Assembly (NCBI RefSeq): GCF_032397745.1 | Contig: NZ_CP135921.1 | Location: 1,364,001 to 1,428,000 of the forward strand | Reading direction: 5' to 3' | Source: Bradyrhizobium prioriisuperbiae | Lineage (GTDB): Bacteria; Pseudomonadota; Alphaproteobacteria; Rhizobiales; Xanthobacteraceae | DNA: 64,000 nucleotides | Part shown: positions 26,131 to 34,408 of the stretch, piece after piece | How positions within the stretch are numbered: the stretch's first letter is position 1 | How the letters are laid out: each line of letters begins with the position of its first letter | Notes under the pieces: model-generated | Told to the model about the DNA's origin: nothing | Seen by the model: the letters and a program-made list of their open reading frames with translations, nothing else | Databases searched by the model: none | Made by a program: the position numbers and the translations under genes

Positions 26131-27057
26131 GTGCAGATTTACCTTCCAATCGCCGACATCCCGGTGAACATGTTCCTCATCCTGGCGATGGGGATGGCGG
26201 TTGGGTTCGTCTCCGGCATGTTCGGCATCGGCGGCGGCTTCCTGATGACGCCGCTGCTGATTTTCGTCGGCATCTCGCCGGCGGTGGCGGTGGCGTCGGT
26301 CTCCAGCCACATCGCAGCCTCGTCGTTCTCCGGTGCGATCTCCTACTGGCGCCGGCGCGCCATCGATCCGGCATTGGCCGCAGTGTTGTTATGCGGCGGC
26401 GTGATCGGCACCGCGCTCGGGGTGTGGCTGTTCACCGTGATGCGCTCACTCGGCCAGCTCGATCTGATGATCGCACTGTCCTATGTCGTGCTGCTGTCGG
26501 GGGTCGGCGGACTGATGCTGTGGGAAGGCCTCGGCGCGATGCGGCGGGCGCGGCGCGGCGAGACCGTGACGCTGCGGCGTTCCGGCAGCCATGGCTGGAT
26601 CCATGGACTGCCGCTGAAAATGCGCTTCAAACGGTCGAAGATCTATCTGTCGGTGCTTCCGATCGTCGCCGTTGGCCTCTTGATCGGCTTTGTCGGCGCC
26701 GTGATGGGCATCGGCGGCGCCTTCCTGCTGATCCCGATCATGATCTATTTGCTGCGGGTGCCCACCGGGACGGTGATCGGCACCGCCCAGGTGCTGACGC
26801 TGGCGACCATGGCGATCGCCACGCTGCTGCATGCCCTGACCAATCATCTGGTCGATGCCCTGCTGGCCCTGATCCTGATGGTCGGCGGCGTCACCGGCGC
26901 CCAGTTCGGTGCGCGAGCCGGGCAGCGCATCCGCGGCGAACACCTGCGGGTGCTGCTCGGCCTTCTGATCCTGTCGGTCGGCGTCCGCTTCGCCATCGAA
27001 CTGGTGATCCGTCCGGAAGACCTGTTCACCATCCGCGATATCGGAACCAGCCCATGA
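26131..27057 (+). CDS. TSUP family (TauE/SafE) anion exporter
   Basis: A 308-residue inner-membrane transporter of the TauE/SafE family, whose characterised members move sulfite, sulfoacetate or related sulfur and organic anions. Two homologous halves are visible, each with the family glycine motif (FVSGMFGIGGGFLMTPLL near residue 30; FVGAVMGIGGAFLLIPIMIYLL near residue 200), separated by a basic cytoplasmic loop. About eight hydrophobic helices are present. It starts with GTG. The next gene overlaps by ATGA and encodes TIGR02186, a partner often found beside this subfamily. The substrate is not known. Confidence 0.9.
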   Translation: MQIYLPIADIPVNMFLILAMGMAVGFVSGMFGIGGGFLMTPLLIFVGISPAVAVASVSSHIAASSFSGAISYWRRRAIDPALAAVLLCGGVIGTALGVWLFTVMRSLGQLDLMIALSYVVLLSGVGGLMLWEGLGAMRRARRGETVTLRRSGSHGWIHGLPLKMRFKRSKIYLSVLPIVAVGLLIGFVGAVMGIGGAFLLIPIMIYLLRVPTGTVIGTAQVLTLATMAIATLLHALTNHLVDALLALILMVGGVTGAQFGARAGQRIRGEHLRVLLGLLILSVGVRFAIELVIRPEDLFTIRDIGTSP

Positions 27058-27845
27058 GGGCGCGCGCACCATTCGCGTGGCTCGGGGCGGCGCTGGTGCT
27101 GGGGGCCAGCCTGCTGCCGGGAGTGGTGCGCGCCGAGCGGCTGATCGTCTCGGTCTCGAACCACCGCGTCACCGTGACGCCGAACTATTCCGGCGAGGAG
27201 CTGGTGCTGTTCGGCTCGGTCGAGCGCGACGCCAGCACGCCGCCGGACCGCACCAGCTATGACCTCGTGGTGACGGTCAGCGGCCCCCGGGTCGATCTCG
27301 TGACCCGGCGCAAGGAGCGCAAGTTCGGTATCTGGGTCAATGTCGACTCCCGGCAGTTCCTCAAGGTGCCATCCTATCTTGCTGTGTTCGCCAATCGTCC
27401 GTTCGACGCGATGGCGGCGCCGGACCTGCAGCGCCGCCTGCAGCTCGGCCTCAACTACGTGCTGCTGACCCAGCGCGTCGGACCGGACTATGCCGACGTG
27501 GTGGCGAGCGATCCGTTTCGCAGCGCCTTCGTGCGGCTGCGGTCCGAACACGGGCTCTATCGCGAGGAAACCAGCGCGGTGACCTTCCTCACCCCGACGC
27601 TGTTCCGCACCAGCATCCCGCTGCCCGCCGAAGTGCCGATCGGCAGCTACGATGTCGAAATCAAGCTCTTGGCAAACGGCGCGCTGGTGACCAAGACCGA
27701 CACGGCGTTCGAAATCGTCAAAGTCGGCTTCGAACAGTTCGTCGCCAATTCGGCCCGGCAGGAGCCGCTGCTTTACGGCCTGGCGACTGTGATGATGGCA
27801 CTGATGACGGGATGGCTGGCCTCGGTCGTGTTCCGCCGCGACTGA
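27054..27845 (+). CDS. TIGR02186 family exported, membrane-anchored protein
   Basis: A 263-residue protein of the TIGR02186 family, which has no assigned function but regularly follows TauE/SafE-type exporters. A signal peptide (residues 1-27, AWLGAALVLGASLLPGVVRAE) leads into a periplasmic beta-rich domain that starts ERLIVSVSNHRVTVTPNYSGEELVLFGSVE and contains KERKFGIWVNVDSRQF. A C-terminal membrane helix (LYGLATVMMALMTGWLASVVF) with a two-arginine tail anchors it. Its ATG overlaps the exporter stop by four bases, arguing for one complex or linked export and periplasmic handling of the same compound. Confidence 0.88.
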   Translation: MRARAPFAWLGAALVLGASLLPGVVRAERLIVSVSNHRVTVTPNYSGEELVLFGSVERDASTPPDRTSYDLVVTVSGPRVDLVTRRKERKFGIWVNVDSRQFLKVPSYLAVFANRPFDAMAAPDLQRRLQLGLNYVLLTQRVGPDYADVVASDPFRSAFVRLRSEHGLYREETSAVTFLTPTLFRTSIPLPAEVPIGSYDVEIKLLANGALVTKTDTAFEIVKVGFEQFVANSARQEPLLYGLATVMMALMTGWLASVVFRRD

Positions 27846-27856
27846 ACCGGCATGCT

Positions 27857-27916
27857 TCAGAACAGCAGCGCGCCCGCGGCCATCGCGAGCACGCACAGCG
27901 CCATCGTCGCCGTCAT
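27857..27916 (-). CDS. Possible 19-residue hydrophobic peptide
   Basis: A short frame reading MTATMALCVLAMAAGALLF, essentially a single membrane span with no charges. It lies between the convergent TIGR02186 and iclR-type genes, downstream of the latter on the same strand. AGGTGG lies two bases before the ATG, and a GTG two codons earlier (27922) would have GGGAA at better spacing. Single-helix peptides of this size exist, but no homology or codon statistics support this one, so it is a candidate only. Confidence 0.25.
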   Translation of the reverse strand: MTATMALCVLAMAAGALLF

Positions 27917-27987
27917 GTCCACCTCGCGCTTCCCTGAACAACGCCGCGATATGGCAGCTGTTCCGTAAGGACGCGCGGTCGGCGGCT

Positions 27988-28818
27988 TCAGTCGGCGTGC
28001 TGCAGAGACATTTCCTGGCCGTTGCGATGCTGGAGCACGACATCCGGCAATGTCGACAGGCGATGACGCCAGCCTAGGCTGCTGGAAATGGCCGCGGCGG
28101 TCGCGGCGACCTCCGGCATCAGCGCCCGCATCCGCTCTTGCGGCAGGTACTGGACCGCGGAGGCGACGCTGATCGCGGCAATGATGCTGCGCCCCGCGTC
28201 ACGGATCGGCGCGGCGATGCAATGGATTCCGATCTCGTTCTCTTCGATGTCCAGCGCAACGGACTGCGCCACATAGTCGTGCATCTCGCGGCGATAGACA
28301 TCCCAGGGACGCGGCGTGCCGCGATTGGAGGTATGCGCAATGCCGGTCTCGTACATGGCCAGCCATTGCGGCTCGGTCATATCGAGCATCAGGGCCTTGC
28401 CCACGCCGGTCAGCGCCATCGGCATGCGATGGCCGATGCGCGAGCGCATTTCGAGGCCGCGCTGGCCCGGAATCTTTTCGACATAGAGGACTTCGACACC
28501 CTCGGCCACGCACAGGTGCACGGTGTCCTGGGTCCGGGCGGCCAAAAGCTCCAGGTGGGGACGGGCAAGTTTGGCGAGCGGCACCTGCTCGCGCGCCGTG
28601 AAACCCAGTTCGATCAGCTTGGCGCCGAGGGTGTAGCGATCATCGGCGCTGCGCAGATAACCGGCCTTCACCAGGGCGGCGGCCAGGCGCTGGGTGGTGC
28701 TGCGGCTGAAGCCGAGGGTTCGGCTCAAGGCGGGCAGATCCGGCACGCCGGACGCCACCGCTTCCACCACGGCGAGACCACGGAACAGCGTTTGTGTGCC
28801 AGCCGTACTCTCGATCAT
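27988..28818 (-). CDS. IclR family transcriptional regulator
   Basis: A 276-residue regulator with an N-terminal winged helix (FRGLAVVEAVASGVPDLPALSRTLGFSRSTTQRLAAALVKAGYL) and a C-terminal IclR effector domain (TVHLCVAEGVEVLYVEKIPGQRGLEMRSRIGHRMPMALTGVGKALM...IGIHCIAAPIRDAGRSIIAAISVAS). IclR proteins control carbon-source catabolism, binding small organic acids. GGAGGA lies eight bases before the ATG at 28818 (a GTG one codon earlier is also possible). No catabolic gene is adjacent; the nearest minus-strand neighbours are a metal-dependent hydrolase and an EamA exporter upstream, so the target is unclear. Confidence 0.9.
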   Translation of the reverse strand: MIESTAGTQTLFRGLAVVEAVASGVPDLPALSRTLGFSRSTTQRLAAALVKAGYLRSADDRYTLGAKLIELGFTAREQVPLAKLARPHLELLAARTQDTVHLCVAEGVEVLYVEKIPGQRGLEMRSRIGHRMPMALTGVGKALMLDMTEPQWLAMYETGIAHTSNRGTPRPWDVYRREMHDYVAQSVALDIEENEIGIHCIAAPIRDAGRSIIAAISVASAVQYLPQERMRALMPEVAATAAAISSSLGWRHRLSTLPDVVLQHRNGQEMSLQHAD

Positions 28819-28904
28819 CACGATGGTCCTCCCTGTCGGTTTCGGCGGAGGATATGACCATCTTGGATCAAGTCAATATATAAGCTTTTATCCCATATAA
28901 TGGG

Positions 28905-29687
28905 TTAATTGATGAGAGTAGGAACCCCGGGCGCGAGAATCCGCAGGCGATCGGCGAAACCGAGTGCCTTGAACGAGACGTCGAGATCGTTGCCGGTCTG
29001 CTTGAAATGCGCCCAGCTGTCGTAATGCACCGGCACGATGAGCGCGTCGGGAAAGGCCCGCGCGGTCTCGATCGCATCGTTGGTGTCCATGGTCAGATGG
29101 AACGGCCCGCGGGTTTGCGCCGCGCCCGCAAACGGCATCACCACGCCGGCCTGGAAACGCCGGGCCACGTCGGCGACGCCATCGTACCAGACCGTGTCGC
29201 CGGTGATGTAAATCGGCTTTTGGATCGGCTTGTGCGTCCCGTCATCGAACGACAGCACGAAGCCGATGACGTCGCCTGAGAGCGGCTCGATGCCTGCGGG
29301 CCCATGCCGGGCCGGCGTTGCGGTGACCCGCAGCCGGCGGCCGTCATGCCCAGTCAATTCCGTGCTGGCCCAGGGCGCGAAGCCTTCGGCCTTGCCGCCT
29401 AATCGCTTGGCGCCGGCAACGGTGGTCAGCACGCGCGACGCTTTGGCCAGGAAATCGCGGCCGGAGTGATCGAGATTGTCGCTGTGCTGGTCGTGGCTCA
29501 GCAGCACGGCATCGACCGGTCCCACCTGATCGGCGCTCAATGCCGGCCCTGCTGTCTTGGTCAGGGTCACGTGCGGCAGCTTGTAATCGCCGGGCTGATC
29601 GAAGGTCGGATCGGTGAGAAGACGAAAGCCACCGACTTCGATCAGCGCCGTCGGGCCGCCGATCAGGGTGATGCGCAGCTGGCTCAT
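28905..29687 (-). CDS. UlaG-like metallo-beta-lactamase-fold hydrolase
   Basis: A 260-residue protein of the UlaG/L-ascorbate-6-phosphate lactonase-like branch of the metallo-beta-lactamase fold. The opening RITLIGGPTALIEVGGFRLLTDPTFD is typical, SHDQHSDNLD replaces the classical HxHxDH with the spacing of this branch, and YITGDTVWYDGV and VPVHYDSWAHF supply later metal ligands. The substrate is unknown. The start at 29687 has AAGGAG seven bases upstream and overlaps the EamA gene stop (ATGA), so the two are one operon facing a divergent LysR gene. Confidence 0.88.
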   Translation of the reverse strand: MSQLRITLIGGPTALIEVGGFRLLTDPTFDQPGDYKLPHVTLTKTAGPALSADQVGPVDAVLLSHDQHSDNLDHSGRDFLAKASRVLTTVAGAKRLGGKAEGFAPWASTELTGHDGRRLRVTATPARHGPAGIEPLSGDVIGFVLSFDDGTHKPIQKPIYITGDTVWYDGVADVARRFQAGVVMPFAGAAQTRGPFHLTMDTNDAIETARAFPDALIVPVHYDSWAHFKQTGNDLDVSFKALGFADRLRILAPGVPTLIN

Positions 29688-30628
29688 GTGTGGGCTCCTT
29701 CCGTCGTCGGGCTCTTCAGCGTGACGGTGGATTTGGCCGGGCGTGTGACGAGATAGACGCCAAGCGCCACCGGGATGATGCCCAGAAGATCGCGGGTCGC
29801 GACATGCTCGCCGAGAATCATCCAGCCGAACAGCATGCCCAGCGGCGGCATCACGAAATGCCAGGCGCTGGCGGCGGTCGCACCGAACACGGTGAGCATG
29901 TGAAACCAGAGCAGATAACCCAGGATCGAGCCCAGCAGGACAAGGAACGCCAGCGCCGCAAACAAACGCCCGCTCGGGACGATCTCGCTGACGTCGGCGA
30001 ACAGATATGCGAACGGCACCAGCGCGAGGCCGCCGGAGAGGTTCTGCACGCCGTTGCCGATCCACAGGCTGCCCTTCGGAGCCAGCACCTTGAACAGGAT
30101 GGTGCCGGCAACGATCGACACCAGTGCGCCGACCGAGAACGCGATTCCGATGCTGCTGTCCGACCCGACCGAAATCCGGTGCGCGACAATCACGGCGACA
30201 CCGGCCACGCCCAGCAAAAGGCCGATCACCTTGCGCCAGCTCATCTGCTCGCCGAGGAACACGGCCGCCAGCACGGAGGTGAACACCGGATTGGCGCTGA
30301 CGATCAGCGCACCGAGCCCGGCGGAGATGGTGTGCAGCCCGATATAACCAAGCCCGAGATAGAGCGCGTTGTTGGCAAGGCCGAGAACGGCGAACACCAT
30401 CACATCGCGTCGTGACAGGTTCCAGCTGTCGCCGCGCAAGACCGCGATCCCCAGAATAAGAGTGCCCGCGATCAGGAAGCGCACGGCCAGAAAAATCAGC
30501 GGCGGACAGTCGGTGACCCCGATCTTGCCAGCAACAAAAGAGGCGCTCCAGATCAGGCAGAACAGCATGACATAGAACGGCAGCGGGTTGATCCGGCTGC
30601 GGGGAACGGCAAGCGACACGGCGGACAT
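29684..30628 (-). CDS. EamA/DMT family transporter
   Basis: A 314-residue drug/metabolite transporter with ten hydrophobic helices in two EamA repeats (FYVMLFCLIWSASFVAGKIG...; VGALVSIVAGTILFKVLAPKG...). Members export amino acids, nucleosides and other metabolites; the substrate here is unknown. The start at 30628 has GGAG eight bases upstream; an in-frame extension to 30670 lacks such a site. It is translationally coupled (ATGA) to the downstream hydrolase gene and divergent from a LysR regulator across a 97-base A/T-rich gap, which suggests LysR control. Confidence 0.9.
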   Translation of the reverse strand: MSAVSLAVPRSRINPLPFYVMLFCLIWSASFVAGKIGVTDCPPLIFLAVRFLIAGTLILGIAVLRGDSWNLSRRDVMVFAVLGLANNALYLGLGYIGLHTISAGLGALIVSANPVFTSVLAAVFLGEQMSWRKVIGLLLGVAGVAVIVAHRISVGSDSSIGIAFSVGALVSIVAGTILFKVLAPKGSLWIGNGVQNLSGGLALVPFAYLFADVSEIVPSGRLFAALAFLVLLGSILGYLLWFHMLTVFGATAASAWHFVMPPLGMLFGWMILGEHVATRDLLGIIPVALGVYLVTRPAKSTVTLKSPTTEGAHT

Positions 30629-30683
30629 GGGGGTTTCTCCTTCCCCTCCGATGTAGACTTGCGCCTTCACATTTGGAAATTAA

Positions 30684-30696
30684 ATGATAAAATCAT
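30684..30696. promoter_or_regulatory. Putative LysR-type operator
   Basis: ATGAT-AAA-ATCAT is an inverted repeat in the A/T-rich divergent gap between the LysR and EamA genes. It contains the T-N11-A outline favoured by LysR regulators. Confidence 0.45.
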
Positions 30697-30725
30697 AATC
30701 AGTGGAAAAACGAATAGGTTGACCC

Positions 30726-31589
30726 ATGTTCGACTTGGACCTGTTGCGCAGCTTCGTTTCCGTCGTCGAGGCTGGGGGGTTCACCCGGGCCGGCGAGCGG
30801 GTGAACCGCACCCAATCCACGGTCAGCCAGCAGATCAAGCGCCTGGAGGACGATTTCGGCCGCCCGCTGCTCAACCGGATCGGCAAGCAGGTGACGCCGA
30901 ATGAAGACGGCGAACGTCTGTTGTCCTACGCCCGGCGAATCCTGGCCTTGGCTGAAGAAGCCCGCGATGTCCTGGGGCGGCCGGAAACCGAGGGCGCGGT
31001 GCGCCTCGGCATTCCCGAAGACTTCGCCGCCTACCGGCTGACCAAATTGCTGGCCGGCTTTGCCCGCTCGCGCCCGGGCCTGCGGCTCGATGTGCGCGCC
31101 GACCAGAGTGTGTACCTGCGGCGTGACCTCGAACGCGGTGACCTCGATCTCGCGCTGCTCAAACGCGACGCCGGGGAAAAGGGCGGCATCGCGGTGTGGC
31201 CGGAACGCGTGCACTGGGTCACCAGCAAGGCCGACCCGATCGACGCGCAGGTCAAATCCGTGCCGCTGATCTTCTTCCCGTCCGGCTGCCTGTATCGCAC
31301 CCGCGCCATCCATGCCATCGAGACCACCGGCCGCGCCTGGCACATGGCCTACACCAGTTCATCGCTGTCCGGCATCCAGGCCGCGGTCGCCGCGGGACTT
31401 GGGCTCAGCATCCTGCCCGAGATTGCGATCCAGCCGGAGCACCGCCTGTTGACGGAGAAAGACGGCTTCGCGCCGATCGACAAGACCGAGATTGCGCTGG
31501 TGGCGGCACCCAACGCCAATCCCGCCACGCTGCGACTGGCGGAGACGCTCGCCGAGTACTGCGACGACGTGCAGGCGAAAGCCGCGTAA
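30726..31589 (+). CDS. LysR family transcriptional regulator
   Basis: A 287-residue LysR regulator. The N-terminal winged helix is FDLDLLRSFVSVVEAGGFTRAGERVNRTQSTVSQQIKRLEDDFGRPLLNR, and the effector-binding region begins near residue 90 (AVRLGIPEDFAAYRLTKLLAGFARSRPGLRLDV). Members act as tetramers on a site overlapping their own divergent promoter. The neighbouring EamA-hydrolase operon is the expected target. It converges with the ABC permease gene at 31658, and no clear terminator was seen in the 68 bases between. Confidence 0.92.
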   Translation: MFDLDLLRSFVSVVEAGGFTRAGERVNRTQSTVSQQIKRLEDDFGRPLLNRIGKQVTPNEDGERLLSYARRILALAEEARDVLGRPETEGAVRLGIPEDFAAYRLTKLLAGFARSRPGLRLDVRADQSVYLRRDLERGDLDLALLKRDAGEKGGIAVWPERVHWVTSKADPIDAQVKSVPLIFFPSGCLYRTRAIHAIETTGRAWHMAYTSSSLSGIQAAVAAGLGLSILPEIAIQPEHRLLTEKDGFAPIDKTEIALVAAPNANPATLRLAETLAEYCDDVQAKAA

Positions 31590-31657
31590 TCGATCACGTT
31601 ATTCGGGGGCGGCACCGATGAGAAGCCCCTTGTTGGAAAGGATTGGAAAAGGCCGCA

Positions 31658-32443
31658 TCAGAACGCGCGGCGCAATCCGACGGTTCGCTCGACAACAAAG
31701 ACCACGACCAGGGCGAATACCACGCTGACTGTCGCGGCGGCGGCGGCGGTCGGATCGAAATCATATTTCAGGTAATCAAACAGCGCGAGCGGCAACGTAT
31801 TGCCGCCGATCGGCTTGAGCAGGAACGACATCGTGAACATGTCGAAGGATACGATGAACGTGAACAGCGCACCGGTGAACAGGCCGGGTCGCAAAAGCGG
31901 CAGCACGACGCGCCAGAAGGTCTCGAGTGCGCCGGCGCCGAGACTGCTGGATGCTTCCTCGAGCGTGAGATCGACCTGTTGCAGCGCCGCCGTGACGGCA
32001 AGGAACGAGAACGGCAAGGTCACCACGATGTGGCTGACCTGCAGGCCGAACATGCTGCTGCCAAGACCAAGGTGATAGAGGAAGAACAGCAATCCGATCG
32101 CCGTGAGGATTTCAGGCAGCAGCATCGGAAGCAGGACCAGAATGCGAAACGGTCCGCGCCAGCGCGCCGACAGGCGACGATAGAACAGCGCCGATGTCAC
32201 CGCGAGAACAGATACCACGAGCGCACTGACGAGTGCCAGGCGCAGCGACAGCAGCAAGGCCGAGATGAATGTCTCGTCGGAGAAGAACCGCGCATACCAT
32301 TTCAGCGAGAAGCCTTCGGGCGGGAAACGCAGCACCTGCCCGCCGCTGACGGACGCCAGCACCACGACAATGAGAGGCAACAGCAAAAAGGTGTAGAGCA
32401 GCGCCAGCAGCACGCTCCAGAGACACCGCATGGCGCGCTCCAT
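31658..32443 (-). CDS. ABC transporter permease, PotC type
   Basis: A 261-residue inner-membrane permease of the spermidine/putrescine-type importer family. Six hydrophobic helices and the EAA loop that contacts the ATPase (LEEASSSLGAGALETFWRVVLPLLRPG) are visible. The ATG at 32443 has GGAG nine bases upstream and lies five bases after the stop of the upstream permease; the larger frame extending to 33022 is antisense to nothing useful and overlaps that permease. Last gene of the four-gene importer operon (34409 to 31658 region); the substrate is probably an amine or small organic compound. Confidence 0.92.
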   Translation of the reverse strand: MERAMRCLWSVLLALLYTFLLLPLIVVVLASVSGGQVLRFPPEGFSLKWYARFFSDETFISALLLSLRLALVSALVVSVLAVTSALFYRRLSARWRGPFRILVLLPMLLPEILTAIGLLFFLYHLGLGSSMFGLQVSHIVVTLPFSFLAVTAALQQVDLTLEEASSSLGAGALETFWRVVLPLLRPGLFTGALFTFIVSFDMFTMSFLLKPIGGNTLPLALFDYLKYDFDPTAAAAATVSVVFALVVVFVVERTVGLRRAF

Positions 32444-32448
32444 GCCGA

Positions 32449-33315
32449 TCAGCTCCAGCGTGCGACGCGACGCAGCAGCGGCCGCATCGCCAGGGTCAGC
32501 ACGCCGATTTCGATCAACATGGCGAGACTCAGGGCCATCGCCAGCGCCGCGCCGAACGGCCAGGCAAACGCGCCGATCAATTGTTGAATGACGATCGACG
32601 GCATCAGCACGACGTTCTGGCCGCCGAGCAGCGCCGGCGTCACGAAAGCGCTGATCGCAAGCGCGAAGACCAGGGTGACGCCCGCCAGCACGCCCGGCAG
32701 GCTCAGCGGCAGAGTCACGCGGCAGAACGTCTCCCACCGCGTCGCACCGAGCGAATGCGACGCCTCCTCCAGCGCCGGGTCGATGTTGCGCAGGGCGTTG
32801 GTGATCGGCAGCACCATGAACGGCACGAACACGTGCACCAGACCCAGCACGACGACGGGGAGATTGAACAGCAACCGCAGCGGCTGCTCGATCAGGCCAA
32901 GCGCCAGCAGGATCTGGTTCAGCGGCCCGCTGAACGACAGCACGATCATCCAGCCGAAATTGCGCACCAGCACACCGACCAGCAGCGGCGACACCACGCA
33001 GGCGTAGAACAGCAGGTACCATCGGTCGCCGACGCGCGCGAGGTGCAGCGCGATCGGATAGGACAGGATCAAAGTGAGCACCGCGATCAGCGTCCCCACC
33101 GCAAGCGTATAGCCGAGCACGCCGAGATAGAACGGATCACCGAGCGCCTTGAGATAGTGGGCGAACGTCCAGGCATTGCCATAGGGCGCGCTGGTCGCTG
33201 GCGTCCGGAAGCTCATCGCAACCATCTCGCCATAGGGCAGCACCAGAAACACGAACAGCAGCACCAGCACCGGTGCGCCAAGCAGCCACGTGCTCCAAAG
33301 CGGGGTCTTTCTCAT
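32449..33315 (-). CDS. ABC transporter permease, PotB type
   Basis: A 288-residue permease, partner of the 31658-32443 gene in a PotABCD-like importer. An N-terminal helix (LLGAPVLVLLFVFLVLPYGEMVAMSF), a long first periplasmic loop and the EAA loop (LEEASHSLGATRWETFCRVTLPLSLPG) are visible. The start at 33315 overlaps the stop of the ATPase gene by ATGA, indicating translational coupling; longer in-frame extension would lie inside the ATPase gene. Confidence 0.92.
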   Translation of the reverse strand: MRKTPLWSTWLLGAPVLVLLFVFLVLPYGEMVAMSFRTPATSAPYGNAWTFAHYLKALGDPFYLGVLGYTLAVGTLIAVLTLILSYPIALHLARVGDRWYLLFYACVVSPLLVGVLVRNFGWMIVLSFSGPLNQILLALGLIEQPLRLLFNLPVVVLGLVHVFVPFMVLPITNALRNIDPALEEASHSLGATRWETFCRVTLPLSLPGVLAGVTLVFALAISAFVTPALLGGQNVVLMPSIVIQQLIGAFAWPFGAALAMALSLAMLIEIGVLTLAMRPLLRRVARWS

Positions 33316-34379
33316 GGGGCGCCCGCGGCCTTCATCAACCAGGCCTGATCGGGATCGATCGCCAGCGTCAGCGCATCGCCCGGGGCAAGCTGCCGGCGCA
33401 CCGGCACCTGAAACACCAGCCGCTGGCCATCGGCCGTCAGAACCTCGCAACGCTGGAACGCGCCGACATAGACCAGCGCGTCGAGACGCACCGGCAGGCC
33501 AGCCGCATCGGAATCCGCCAGCGTCAGGCTTTCCGGCCGCACCAGCAGGCGACAGTGCGCGCCGACGGCCAGATCGGACGGGCCGCCGGCCAGCACCTCG
33601 CCGCCCGCGACCGCAACCCGATAGCGACCGCCCTCGCCCGCGGACATCACGCGCGCCGCAAGCGTGTTGCACTCGCCGGTGAACGCCGCGACGTAGTCAT
33701 CGACCGGGCGCTGATAGATCTCGCGCGGCGTGCCGACCTGCGCGATCAGGCCCTGCCGCATCACGGCGATGCGGTCCGAGATCGCCATCGCTTCCGCATG
33801 GTCGTGCGTCACATAGATGGCGGTGGCGCCTTGCGCCTGCTGCACCTTGCGGATCAGCCAGCGCAGGTCCTGGCGCAGCTGCGCGTCGAGATTGGCGAGC
33901 GGCTCGTCAAGCAGCAGCAGCCGCGGCTGGATCACGATCGCCCGCGCAAGCGCGACCCGCTGCTGCTGCCCGCCGCTCAGCTCGCGCGGCAGCCGGTCCT
34001 TCAATCCCGACAGCTGCACCATGCCCAGCGCCTCGCCGACCCGGCGCGCCATCTCGTCGCGCGGCACGCGGCGCGACCGCAAGCCATAGCCGACGTTCTC
34101 GCTGACCGTCAGATGCGGAAACAGGGCGTAGTTCTGGAACACGACGCCAAAATCGCGCCGCGCCGGCGGCATGGCCAGCACGCTGGCACCGCCGACACTG
34201 ATGTCGCCTGCATCCGGCGCGATGAAGCCCGCAACGCAGCGCAACGTCGTGGTCTTGCCGCAACCGCTCGGACCGAGCAGCGTGAAGAATTCGCCGGAGG
34301 CCACCGACAGGTCGACCCCGGCAATGACCTGCTGATATCCATAGGCCTTGCAAAGGCCGGCGATCTCAAGATGGGCCAT
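33312..34379 (-). CDS. ABC transporter ATP-binding protein, PotA type
   Basis: A 355-residue ATPase that powers the importer. Walker A GPSGCGKTT (near residue 37), Q-loop VVFQNYALFP, signature LSGGQQQRVALARA, Walker B LLLLDEP, H-loop YVTHDHAEA and a C-terminal TOBE domain (about 280-350) are all present. The first ATG in frame is at 34379; a TTG one codon earlier is possible, and no strong ribosome-binding site is seen. It lies 29 bases after the solute-binding protein gene. Confidence 0.94.
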   Translation of the reverse strand: MAHLEIAGLCKAYGYQQVIAGVDLSVASGEFFTLLGPSGCGKTTTLRCVAGFIAPDAGDISVGGASVLAMPPARRDFGVVFQNYALFPHLTVSENVGYGLRSRRVPRDEMARRVGEALGMVQLSGLKDRLPRELSGGQQQRVALARAIVIQPRLLLLDEPLANLDAQLRQDLRWLIRKVQQAQGATAIYVTHDHAEAMAISDRIAVMRQGLIAQVGTPREIYQRPVDDYVAAFTGECNTLAARVMSAGEGGRYRVAVAGGEVLAGGPSDLAVGAHCRLLVRPESLTLADSDAAGLPVRLDALVYVGAFQRCEVLTADGQRLVFQVPVRRQLAPGDALTLAIDPDQAWLMKAAGAP

Positions 34380-34408
34380 CAACCGACCGCATGGCGCGTA
34401 GCCGACAC

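Noticed and set aside
26046..27845. Long open frame beginning with repeated Leu-Leu-Lys-Asp codons and running into the TIGR02186 gene
   Set aside because: The start is the tandem DNA repeat, and the frame crosses the TSUP gene out of frame; only the part from 27054 is a real gene.
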